This document shows, piece by piece, positions 57,114 to 64,000 of a stretch of 64,000 nucleotides of DNA. Under the pieces are notes generated by a model. That model was not told the DNA's origin. It worked only from the letters and a program-made list of their open reading frames with translations, and searched no databases. Made by a program: the position numbers and the translations under genes. This DNA is from Actinomyces gaoshouyii. Its GTDB lineage: Bacteria > Actinomycetota > Actinomycetes > Actinomycetales > Actinomycetaceae. The first letter of the stretch is position 1, and each line of letters begins with the position of its first letter. Location: the NCBI RefSeq assembly GCF_002072175.1, contig NZ_MVIV01000002.1, positions 310,001 to 374,000 on the forward strand, given 5' to 3'.

Positions 57114-59369
57114 CTATCGCTCAGGCCGCTGCCCCGGGGACTCTGCCAGCAGCCCCCGAAGGATGAGGGGCGCCGCCGCCGCCGCTGAGATCACGGCCAT
57201 GGACAGCCCCGAGTCGTTGAGCAGCGTTTCGACGACGACGAGCACCCCCAGCCCCACCAGTGATGCTCCAACCCAGCGCGGAGCGGCGGAACCCGTGACG
57301 AGCCACTGGTAGGCGGACTGCCCCTCGCGCCACGCCCGGTGCTCCCGGGCCCCCCACCAGGCCGCGCCGACGACGGCGACCAGCCCGGCCATCAGCGTCG
57401 CCAGGGCGAGTGCGTTGCTGAGGAAAGGGGCGATGAGCGCCCCGGCCTTGCGCCCCAGCGTGCCCCAGGCCGAGCCGTCGGCGAGGCCCGCCGCGAAGCG
57501 CCCCAGGTGGGTGCGCCGATCAGCCGGGCGCACGAGGTCGAGGGCCGCCAGGATCGCCCCGACCACCAGCATGCCCGCGCCGGCGCCCAGGCCGGCGCGC
57601 AGTCGGCCGCGTCGGTCCAGCCGTGGAGCGGTGAGGGCGACGGCCAGCACCACGAGCACGGGCGCGAGCGTGAGCGCTCCTCCGAGGTCGGCGCCGAGCC
57701 AGGGAGCGCCGTCAAGCGCGAGGGCCCCACCGCCCATGAGCGCCACCAGCCCCAGGGCCCAGCCGCGGCCGGGGGGCGCGAGGACTCGGAGCGCGGCGAT
57801 TGCGATGACGAGCGCGGCGGAGGCGATCGCGAACCCGGTGTTGGACATGCCGTAGAAGCGGCCCGCGACGACGGCGTCCATGCCCAGGGTCCCGTTGAAG
57901 GCCAGCGGCGCCCCGAGGGCGGCGTCGAGCAGCCAAGCCAGCGACGTGAGCCCCGCGACGAGCGCCACGGGATGCCCCACGGCCCGGGCGATGAGGGCGA
58001 CGAGGGCGACGAGGGCGACGCCGATGACCAGGATCGAGGCGACGGCAGCGGCCACGGCGGCCGATGAGGGCTCGCCCGCCGACGCCCCGGCGCGCCACCA
58101 GGGAATGGCTCCGGACAGGAGTGCGGCGAGCGGCAGGCACGAGGTCGTCAGCGCGGCTCCGCGCAGAGTGATCAGTGCGCGCGGCGGGCGCGCGCGCCGC
58201 AGGGCGAGGGCTGCCGTGAGCGCGAGCATCCCGGAGGCGGCGATGAGGAGCAGAGCGGACGGGATCGTGGTCAGGTGGGAGGCGCGGGCGCGCAGGGCGT
58301 CGTCGGCGAGCGCCTCCACGGCGCTGGGGTCCGCGGAGTCGGTAGCCCCCGGCTCCGCGCTCGCGGCCGAGGGAGGGGAATCGGGCAGGGCGAGGGCGCT
58401 GCCGGTCATCCGCGCGGAGGCGCCGCCCGGGTGGGGGCTCCCGGTGAGCGCGGCGAGGATCGTGGGGGCGAGGTCGGTGAGTTGGATGAGTCCTGCCTGG
58501 TGGGTGGACTCGCCGACGAGCAGCCCGCCGTCACGGCCCCGCGGGGAGGTGGTGCCCGCGGGCAGGATGCCGATCTGCGGGCTGGGACCCTCGGCGTCGG
58601 CAACGGAGACGATGACGACCCTCGCCTGCGGCATCGCGGCCAGGACCGCCTCGTGGGCCCGCGCCAGGGTCGTCACCCGCTGCTCGGCGGTGGCGGCCCC
58701 GGCGGCGGTGTCGACGAGGGCCAGCCCGCTGGGGCTGGAGGCCAGGAGGTCCTCGAGGCTGTCGCCGGTCGTTGCGGCCCCGCCCTCGGCGGCCAGTGCG
58801 AGGGAGGCGGTATCCCCGATGGCGGTGGCGGGCACGCCGGCCTCCGCCAGGGCAATGGCCAGCGCCCCGGGGCGGGCCTCGTAGCCGGAGTCTCTGGAGG
58901 TGGCCAGGGCGGATGCCGCGTCAGGGGCGTCCAGGCAGGCGGGGGTGGTCGGGGCGGATGCGGCGCCGGGGGGCAGGGCGCGGGCGCGGGACCCGGCGCC
59001 GAGGGTCATCCAGCCGTCGGCCGGGCAGGTGGCCGGGTTCGCCGAGCGCACGACGACATTGACGGGCTCGCCGCTGCTCGCGGCGTCGAGGAGGGAGCCG
59101 GCATCGCCGGCGGCGGGGGAGGAGGAGCTCTCGATCTCGCGAAGGCCTCCCCAGCTCAGATCGCGGGTCCCCAGTACCACGATGGGGGCGGGCGCAGCGG
59201 TTTCCCCGTCCTGCCGGGCGGCGGGGGGCGCCGTCGCCGGGGCCTGGGCGAAGGCGGTGGTGGCCATGCCGACCATCGTCAGGATCATCCCGAGGATGGT
59301 GAGCAGGATGATGCCGTAGACCACTGCGCGCGCGAAGCGCTGCTGGGGGTTCCGCCGTCGTCTGCTCAC
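57114..59369 (-). CDS. Membrane protein with outer alkaline-phosphatase-like domain
   Basis: The 751-residue protein has an N-terminal anchor (about 15-40) and an outer domain (about 55-345). That domain has PIVVLGTRDLSWGG, RVVIVSVAD and THQAGLIQLTDLAPTILAAL, the last typical of the end of alkaline phosphatase/sulfatase-superfamily domains. About ten to twelve membrane helices (about 365-740) follow. The usual metal-binding nucleophile motif is not evident, so the outer domain may be inactive or divergent. GTG 59369 lies 6 nt after TAGGCT, setting the start. The ACCGGT triple array begins 12 bp upstream of that hexamer. Confidence 0.75.
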   Translation of the reverse strand: MSRRRRNPQQRFARAVVYGIILLTILGMILTMVGMATTAFAQAPATAPPAARQDGETAAPAPIVVLGTRDLSWGGLREIESSSSPAAGDAGSLLDAASSGEPVNVVVRSANPATCPADGWMTLGAGSRARALPPGAASAPTTPACLDAPDAASALATSRDSGYEARPGALAIALAEAGVPATAIGDTASLALAAEGGAATTGDSLEDLLASSPSGLALVDTAAGAATAEQRVTTLARAHEAVLAAMPQARVVIVSVADAEGPSPQIGILPAGTTSPRGRDGGLLVGESTHQAGLIQLTDLAPTILAALTGSPHPGGASARMTGSALALPDSPPSAASAEPGATDSADPSAVEALADDALRARASHLTTIPSALLLIAASGMLALTAALALRRARPPRALITLRGAALTTSCLPLAALLSGAIPWWRAGASAGEPSSAAVAAAVASILVIGVALVALVALIARAVGHPVALVAGLTSLAWLLDAALGAPLAFNGTLGMDAVVAGRFYGMSNTGFAIASAALVIAIAALRVLAPPGRGWALGLVALMGGGALALDGAPWLGADLGGALTLAPVLVVLAVALTAPRLDRRGRLRAGLGAGAGMLVVGAILAALDLVRPADRRTHLGRFAAGLADGSAWGTLGRKAGALIAPFLSNALALATLMAGLVAVVGAAWWGAREHRAWREGQSAYQWLVTGSAAPRWVGASLVGLGVLVVVETLLNDSGLSMAVISAAAAAPLILRGLLAESPGQRPER

Positions 59370-59375
59370 TCGAGA

Positions 59376-59381
59376 AGCCTA
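59376..59381 (-). promoter_or_regulatory. -10 element of leaderless AlkP-like membrane protein gene
   Basis: TAGGCT on the minus strand ends 6 nt before GTG 59369. The expected -35 position (about 59399-59404) falls inside the first unit of the ACCGGT array. Confidence 0.55.
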
Positions 59382-59392
59382 CGGCCCCCGCG

Positions 59393-59449
59393 CGAGACCG
59401 GTCGAAACCAGTATCGAGACCGGTCGAAATGAGGGTCGAGACCGGTTCG
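59393..59449 (+). repeat. 22-bp-phased ACCGGT element, copy 5 (triple array)
   Basis: Three CGAGACCGGT units start at 59393, 59415 and 59437, exactly 22 bp apart, all in one orientation. The array fills the gap between two minus-strand genes and covers the -35 and upstream region of the gene starting at 59369. Confidence 0.85.
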
Positions 59450-59466
59450 GAGGCGGTGGGGCGGAG

Positions 59467-62220
59467 TCAGAAGACGTAGGAGTGGGCCGCCCTGGTGACG
59501 GCCACCTCCGGGTCGCCGCTCCCCGACAGTTCGACCGTCCCGGAGAAGGCGTACTTCACCGTCTGGTCCTTCGGGTTCTTGTTCCACGTGGAGGGCTTCT
59601 TCCGGTAGGTGAAGACGATCGTCCCGCTCTTGAAGATGGAGGTGTTGTCCATGGTCACCGTGCTCGCCGGAGTTGTCACTGAGAGCGACGCCAGATCCGT
59701 GGCCCGCAGCTCGTAGGGGCAGAAGCTGTCGGTATTGGTCGGCGGCGTCACGCAGCTCGCGGCCTTCTCGTTGATCTTGGTCAGGACGTACTGCTTGAGC
59801 TCCTCGGTCGGCTTGCCCTCGACGGCGAGAAGGATCCCTGAGGCGCCGCCGTCGCCGGGCAGGACCGTGACCGAGGATTCGTCAGTGGTGACATAGGCGG
59901 AGGTCGCCGACGTGCTGGTGATGGGGTAGATGCCGGGGTACATGTACTGGGTGGCGGTTCCGCCGGTGCGCTCCGAGGACGTCAGTCCCTTCGCGCCCTT
60001 GCCCGGGTTCTCCAGAGTGACCTCGGTGCCGCCCACGCTGAGGCCTCCCAATGACTCGGAGGACAGCTGGACGGGCATGGCCAGCGAGGTCTCCACCTTC
60101 CAGTTGTTGAGCAGGCCGAAGGACTTGTCCTCGGAGGACACGGTGAAGATCTGGGTGATCTGCTTGCCATTGAGGGACAGGGTGGCCTCGACCCGCTTCT
60201 TGTCGTTTCCCCTTCCTTTCTCCTCGACGTCGACCACGGTGATCCGCGATGTCGTCGCGGACATGGCCGAGTCCGTCAGGAGCGCGCGCCGATCGTTCGG
60301 CACTCCTGGGTCCACCATGGCCGTCGCCTCGGAGGCCTTCCCGGCGGCCACGAGATCGAGGTACTTCTCGACCTCCTTCTTGGGCGTGCGCTGGGAGTTG
60401 AGCACCTCGACGGCGATGAAGACGCCCATGAGGAGCGCGAGGCAGGCGACGACGGCGCCCGTGGCCAGTTTGAGGTGGCGGCGCGCCTGGGGGCTCATGA
60501 GGGGCGGGATGGCCGACGCGGATGCCGTGCCGCCCGCGGCGAGAGTCGCGCCTGCGGGGAATGATCCTGTGGCCGGGGCCGCGAGCGGGAGGGCGCCGGT
60601 GCCGGGCGCGCTGAGCGGGAAAGCCCCTGTACCGGGACTGACCGCGGGCACCTCCGGCGATGGAGGCGTTGCCGCGGTGGGATCAGCGGAGGCGATCGGA
60701 CTGGTCGAGATGGCCGGCGCTGGCGCGAACTGGTCGGATGCCATCGGGAGCGCTCCGGTGGTCGGCAGGCCCGTAATCCAGCGGTCGACGGCGGTGCCGC
60801 CACCGATGAGGCGCAGCAGCGGGCCCGCATGAGCGTGGAGCAGGCCGGGGATGTACTCGGCGAGCAAGGAGATCACCAGCAGGATGAGCGCGAGTGCGAG
60901 GGAGGACCACCACGATGCGCCGAGGGAGAAACCCGCGCTGCTGGACGCCAACCGCGCCACGGAGATGCCGATATGAACCCTCAGAGGAACCAGCAGGTGG
61001 AGCGCCACGACGGCGAGGACGAGACCCGCGACCGGCATCTGCCAGACGCGCTCGAAGGAGGGTGCGGCCAGGCGCTGGCGGCGCGTGCCGATGCGCGCCG
61101 CGGCCACCACCAGGAGCACCAGGATCGCCAGGAACAGCAGGGCCGACCAGCCCCCCAGCGCATCCCAGGCCAGGATCGTCGTCCCGGCGTCGACCGGCAT
61201 GTCCTCGAATATGCCCAAGGCGTTGCGCAAGTCCGTCGAGAGCGACACTCCGCCGAGCGTGCCCAGGCTGAGCGCGTAGACGAGCAGGTTGCCGAGGTAG
61301 ACGGGGATGACGAGGATCGCAGGGGCGGCGTCCTTGAGCGCGGCGCCCACGATGGCGCCCAGTACGACGACGGGGCCGAGGACGACGCCGACAGCCCAGG
61401 CGAGCCCGCCGAGCTCGCGGACCAGCCGCTGGATGGTCTCGGGGGCGCGCGCCAGCAAGGCGCTACCAGCGCGCGCGGCCGTCAGCGCGCCGAAGACGAG
61501 GACCCAGACGCTGAGGAGGATCCACACCGGCGAGGTATGGATCTCGCCCTTCTCCAGGCCGCGGCTCATGCCGTCGCCGGACAGGGAGACGATGCCGGTC
61601 AGGAGGCAGGCGACGATGGCGGTGGCTAGTGCTTCCAGGGCCGCGCGCAGGGCGACGGCGCCGAACGGCCCCCAGGATTCGTCCTGGCGCGCGCGGCGGC
61701 GCGCGAGGAAGTAGACCGTCGTCGCCGCCGCTGCGAGTGTGCCCAGGGGGAGCATGGACGCCCCGATGGATACCGATCCGTGCGAGCCCTCGTCGATGCC
61801 GCCGGTCAGATGGCCGCCCAGGCTGTAGCCCATGGCGACGAGGAGCAGCGGGATTCCCGATGGCGCCTTGTCCGTGGAGGATGTGATGGTCACGAGGATG
61901 AGGATCGCGGAGATGAGCGCTGTGCCGAGCACCGCCGCGAGGGTCAGCAGGAAGGAGATCTGCGCGGGCGCGCGGCCCAGCGGCGATAGCGCCTGCGACA
62001 CGATGCTCGGCGGCGCCTGAAAGGCCGGCTGGCCGGGGAGCCCCTGGGCCGCGACCGGCTGGCCCGCGTAGGCGGTGCTGGAAGTGGGGCGGGGCTGCTC
62101 GGCGAGTGGCCGGAGCTCGGGGGCGGGCTGGGGCGGTGCTGTTGAATCCGGGGGCTGCGCCTCGGCCGCGGTGGGGCCGGAGGGGGGCTGATCATCTGGA
62201 ACCGTGGATTCATCACTCAT
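59467..62220 (-). CDS. Large polytopic membrane protein with C-terminal outer domain
   Basis: From ATG 62220 the product has 917 residues. Residues 1-85 are Pro/Gln-rich and disordered. About ten to twelve membrane helices lie at about 90-470, followed by a Pro/Ala linker, another membrane helix (about 583-603) and a C-terminal outer region. That region starts VEKYLDLVAAGKASEATAMV and resembles TcaA/YvbJ-like extracellular domains (NTF2-like plus repeats). The last part has a Cys pair (CVTPPTNTDSFC). Function unknown; the layout suggests an envelope or antibiotic-stress protein. Confidence 0.72.
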   Translation of the reverse strand: MSDESTVPDDQPPSGPTAAEAQPPDSTAPPQPAPELRPLAEQPRPTSSTAYAGQPVAAQGLPGQPAFQAPPSIVSQALSPLGRAPAQISFLLTLAAVLGTALISAILILVTITSSTDKAPSGIPLLLVAMGYSLGGHLTGGIDEGSHGSVSIGASMLPLGTLAAAATTVYFLARRRARQDESWGPFGAVALRAALEALATAIVACLLTGIVSLSGDGMSRGLEKGEIHTSPVWILLSVWVLVFGALTAARAGSALLARAPETIQRLVRELGGLAWAVGVVLGPVVVLGAIVGAALKDAAPAILVIPVYLGNLLVYALSLGTLGGVSLSTDLRNALGIFEDMPVDAGTTILAWDALGGWSALLFLAILVLLVVAAARIGTRRQRLAAPSFERVWQMPVAGLVLAVVALHLLVPLRVHIGISVARLASSSAGFSLGASWWSSLALALILLVISLLAEYIPGLLHAHAGPLLRLIGGGTAVDRWITGLPTTGALPMASDQFAPAPAISTSPIASADPTAATPPSPEVPAVSPGTGAFPLSAPGTGALPLAAPATGSFPAGATLAAGGTASASAIPPLMSPQARRHLKLATGAVVACLALLMGVFIAVEVLNSQRTPKKEVEKYLDLVAAGKASEATAMVDPGVPNDRRALLTDSAMSATTSRITVVDVEEKGRGNDKKRVEATLSLNGKQITQIFTVSSEDKSFGLLNNWKVETSLAMPVQLSSESLGGLSVGGTEVTLENPGKGAKGLTSSERTGGTATQYMYPGIYPITSTSATSAYVTTDESSVTVLPGDGGASGILLAVEGKPTEELKQYVLTKINEKAASCVTPPTNTDSFCPYELRATDLASLSVTTPASTVTMDNTSIFKSGTIVFTYRKKPSTWNKNPKDQTVKYAFSGTVELSGSGDPEVAVTRAAHSYVF

Positions 62221-62321
62221 GATGCGCCTTTGAGATCGAGGGTGAGGTAGATCGCATCCTTGCATGAGTCCGCCCCTGACGTACGGTGAGTCCGCATTCT
62301 GGGGTTGCTCCCACCCTCTTG

Positions 62322-62393
62322 GCGAGACCGGTCGAAAATAGGAGCGAGACCGGTCCACGGACCGGTCTCGCTCCTATTTTCGACCGGTCTCGC
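62322..62393. repeat. 22-bp-phased ACCGGT element, copy 6 (perfect palindrome)
   Basis: Arms 62322-62356 and 62359-62393 are perfect inverted copies of 35 bp with a 2-base centre, each with two ACCGGT units 22 bp apart. The left arm is identical to that of copy 1 over 34 bases. It lies between the divergent starts at 62220 and 62439. A palindrome this long is normally unstable, so it is probably recent or under selection. Confidence 0.9.
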
Positions 62394-62438
62394 GGACGGC
62401 TGCGGCGTGTCGCGACGGGCGCGGATACCCTCGGGCCC

Positions 62439-63374
62439 ATGAGCGCTCCTGTCTGGTCCTTCCTCGGTCCCGCCGGCACCTTCAGTGAGATGGCCCTGCG
62501 CGCCGTCGCGCCCGCGGCCGTCGACGTCGAGCCCTGCCCCGATGTGCCCACCGCCCTGGACCGGGTGCGCGAGCGCGAGGCCGCCTCCGCCGTCGTCCCC
62601 ATCGAGAACTCGGTCGAGGGCGGAGTCAACGCCACGATCGACAACCTCATCGCCTCCTCCCCGCTGGTCATCACCGCCGAGGTGGCCATCCCCATCACCT
62701 TCGTGCTCGCCGGTCGCGCCGGTACCCGCCTGGAGGACGTGCGCGCCGTCTCCACCCACCCCCACGCCTGGGCGCAGTGCCGCGGCTGGGCCCACGCCAA
62801 CCTCCCCGACGCCGTCTACGTGGCCTCCACCTCCACCTCCGCCCCCGCCAAGGCGCTCGCCGAGGGCTCCGAGACCGGCTTCCAGGCGGTTCTGTGCAAC
62901 CCGCTGGCCGCCCAGCAGTACGGCCTGGATGTGATCGCCGGCGGTGTGGCGGACAACCCCGATGCCGTCACCCGCTTCGTCGTGATCTCCCGGCCCGGGC
63001 GGGTCTGCGAGCCGACCGGCGCGGACAAGACGACGCTCATGGTCCAGCTCCCGCACGACCGCGCCGGCGCCCTGCTCGACATGCTCGAGCAGTTCAGCGC
63101 CCGCGGGGTCAACCTCTCGCGCATCGAGTCCCGCCCCGTGGGCGACTCCCTGGGCCGCTACCGCTTCAGCATCGATATCGAGGGGCATATCCGCGAGGAG
63201 CGCGTCCAGGCCGCCTTCATCGGCCTGCACCGGACCTGCCCCATGGTCCGCTTCCTCGGCTCCTACCCCCGGCTCGACGGCCGTCCGGTGGTGGTCAGCG
63301 CCGGCACGAGCGACAAGGACTTCACCGTGGCGCGCGCCTGGGTGGCCGACGTCCTCGCCGGCCGCACGCTCTAG
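62439..63374 (+). CDS. pheA: Prephenate dehydratase
   Basis: PheA turns prephenate into phenylpyruvate, the committed step to phenylalanine. The 311-residue protein has the catalytic domain (about 1-185) with FLGPAGTFSEMAL, VPIENSVEGGVNATID and the conserved TRFVVISRPG. An ACT regulatory domain (about 198-280) follows with GALLDMLEQFSARGVNLSRIESRP-like phenylalanine-binding sequence. TACCCT (62426-62431) ends 7 nt before the ATG, suggesting a leaderless start. Not fused to chorismate mutase. Confidence 0.95.
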   Translation: MSAPVWSFLGPAGTFSEMALRAVAPAAVDVEPCPDVPTALDRVREREAASAVVPIENSVEGGVNATIDNLIASSPLVITAEVAIPITFVLAGRAGTRLEDVRAVSTHPHAWAQCRGWAHANLPDAVYVASTSTSAPAKALAEGSETGFQAVLCNPLAAQQYGLDVIAGGVADNPDAVTRFVVISRPGRVCEPTGADKTTLMVQLPHDRAGALLDMLEQFSARGVNLSRIESRPVGDSLGRYRFSIDIEGHIREERVQAAFIGLHRTCPMVRFLGSYPRLDGRPVVVSAGTSDKDFTVARAWVADVLAGRTL

Positions 63375-63386
63375 CCGGACCCGCGC

Positions 63387-64000
63387 TCACCCCGTCCGCG
63401 GCACCCGGACGGCGACGGCGCCGGACTCGACGCGCACGCGCGCCCACCTGGCCGGGGCGAGGATCTCGCCGTCGATCTCCAGCGGGGCGGGCTCGACCAG
63501 GTTCACCACCGCCTCGCGCCCGCGGGCCAACCGCACGTCCGCTGCTCCCCGTCCGGGCGGCGAGTAGCGGGCGGGCGCGGGCGGCAGGACCTGGCGGGCG
63601 AGTGAGGCCCAGCCGACCAGGCCGTGCCTGACGTCGATCGCGGCCACGTCGAGCACGCCGTCGTCCATGCGGGCGCCCGGCAGCAGACGGATCCCGGCGG
63701 GCAGTCGACCTGAGTTCGCGATGAGCAGGCAGCGGGCGCGAGCCTCCTCCGGGGTCCCGCCGTCGACGGCTATGCGCATTGGCAGGCGCGGCGACCTCAG
63801 GCTCCGCGCGGCGGCGATCGCGTAGGCCCCCCAGCCGGTGCGGCGCTTGAGCCCGGCGCGGGTGGCGGCCACGAGCCGGGCGTCGAATCCGATCCCGGTG
63901 ACCACCAGGCAGGGCTCAGGAGGCGCCCCGGCGGCCTCGAGCGCCTCCGTGCTCACCCGCAGAAGGTCGATCGGCGCTAACCGGTGCGCCGCCGTGCCCG
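63387..64000 (-). CDS. Diacylglycerol kinase-family lipid kinase, C-terminal part (cut by window end)
   Basis: The reading frame runs open from the stop at 63387 to the right edge, so the 5' end lies outside. The visible part matches the C-terminal domain of DAGK/YegS lipid kinases: VVTGIGFDARLVAATR, LKRRTGWGAYAIAAARSL, NSGRLPAGIRLLPGARMDDG (a conserved loop) and LEIDGEI. Such enzymes phosphorylate diacylglycerol or related lipids. The catalytic ATP-binding domain should be beyond 64000. Convergent with pheA, 12 bp apart. Confidence 0.82.
   Translation of the reverse strand, partial: GTAAHRLAPIDLLRVSTEALEAAGAPPEPCLVVTGIGFDARLVAATRAGLKRRTGWGAYAIAAARSLRSPRLPMRIAVDGGTPEEARARCLLIANSGRLPAGIRLLPGARMDDGVLDVAAIDVRHGLVGWASLARQVLPPAPARYSPPGRGAADVRLARGREAVVNLVEPAPLEIDGEILAPARWARVRVESGAVAVRVPRTG

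Noticed and set aside
59393-59449. Simple rho-independent terminator interpretation of the ACCGGT units
   Set aside because: Single-orientation copies 4 and 5 form no long stem, and the strict 22-bp pitch is not a terminator property; only the inverted pairs could fold strongly.

Overview
This is a high-GC (roughly 70%) chromosomal window from an actinobacterium. It spans the replication origin and the conserved growth and division genes next to it. Several features point to Actinomycetales: the order parB-parA-rsmG-khpB-yidC-yidD-rnpA-rpmH / dnaA-dnaN-recF-dciA-gyrB-gyrA-DUF3566, a tRNA-Ile / DLW-39-like gene / tRNA-Ala block, crgA, a class E sortase, and the fhaA-fhaB-pstP-rodA-pbpA-pknA-pknB operon. 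Gene content, missing mycobacterial genes and sortase/Actinomyces-like membrane proteins suggest family Actinomycetaceae (Actinomyces or a relative). That placement is inference.

Layout. 1-6.1 kb (minus strand): chromosome segregation (ParAB with parS sites at 13-28 and two more inside parB), RsmG, the RNA-binding protein KhpB, membrane insertion (YidC, YidD) and RNase P protein plus L34. 6.3-17.2 kb (plus strand): dnaA, the dnaA-dnaN oriC region, dnaN, recF, dciA-like, gyrB, gyrA and DUF3566. 17.2-22 kb: tRNA-Ile, tRNA-Ala, a second DnaA-box cluster, rhomboid protease, cyclophilin, crgA and sortase E. 22-31.2 kb (minus strand): a tightly overlapping operon for Ser/Thr phosphorylation and peptidoglycan synthesis. 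31.4-40 kb: tRNA-Leu, a VanZ-like protein, the CstA/YbdD pyruvate or peptide uptake pair, a LysR regulator divergent from a YeiH-type exporter, purB and small membrane proteins. 40-49 kb: a short WXG-motif protein coupled to a large alpha/beta hydrolase, a HisC-like aminotransferase, a YwiC-like protein, phosphoglucomutase, RidA and DUF5926. 49.5-55.4 kb (minus strand): a periplasmic-binding-protein ABC importer downstream of a two-component system. 55.4-64 kb: a glycosyltransferase, two large membrane proteins, prephenate dehydratase and the C-terminal part of a lipid kinase cut by the window edge.

Most of the window is ordinary core genome. The unexplained structure lies between genes. (1) A dispersed extragenic element is built from ACCGGT palindromes set exactly 22 bp apart. 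It occurs at six loci, four of them as inverted pairs, and one is a perfect 35-bp palindrome between divergent genes. (2) A second cluster of DnaA-box-like sites at 17.86-17.98 kb shares an 11-mer with the dnaA-dnaN oriC. (3) A repeated start architecture has a -10 hexamer ending 6-7 nt before the start codon in at least thirteen genes. This implies widespread leaderless mRNAs and fixes several start sites, including that of a previously easy-to-miss 39-codon ORF at 39267-39386. (4) A second, smaller repeat family is present at 49.5 and 55.4 kb. No CRISPR array, insertion sequence, prophage or rRNA gene was seen.
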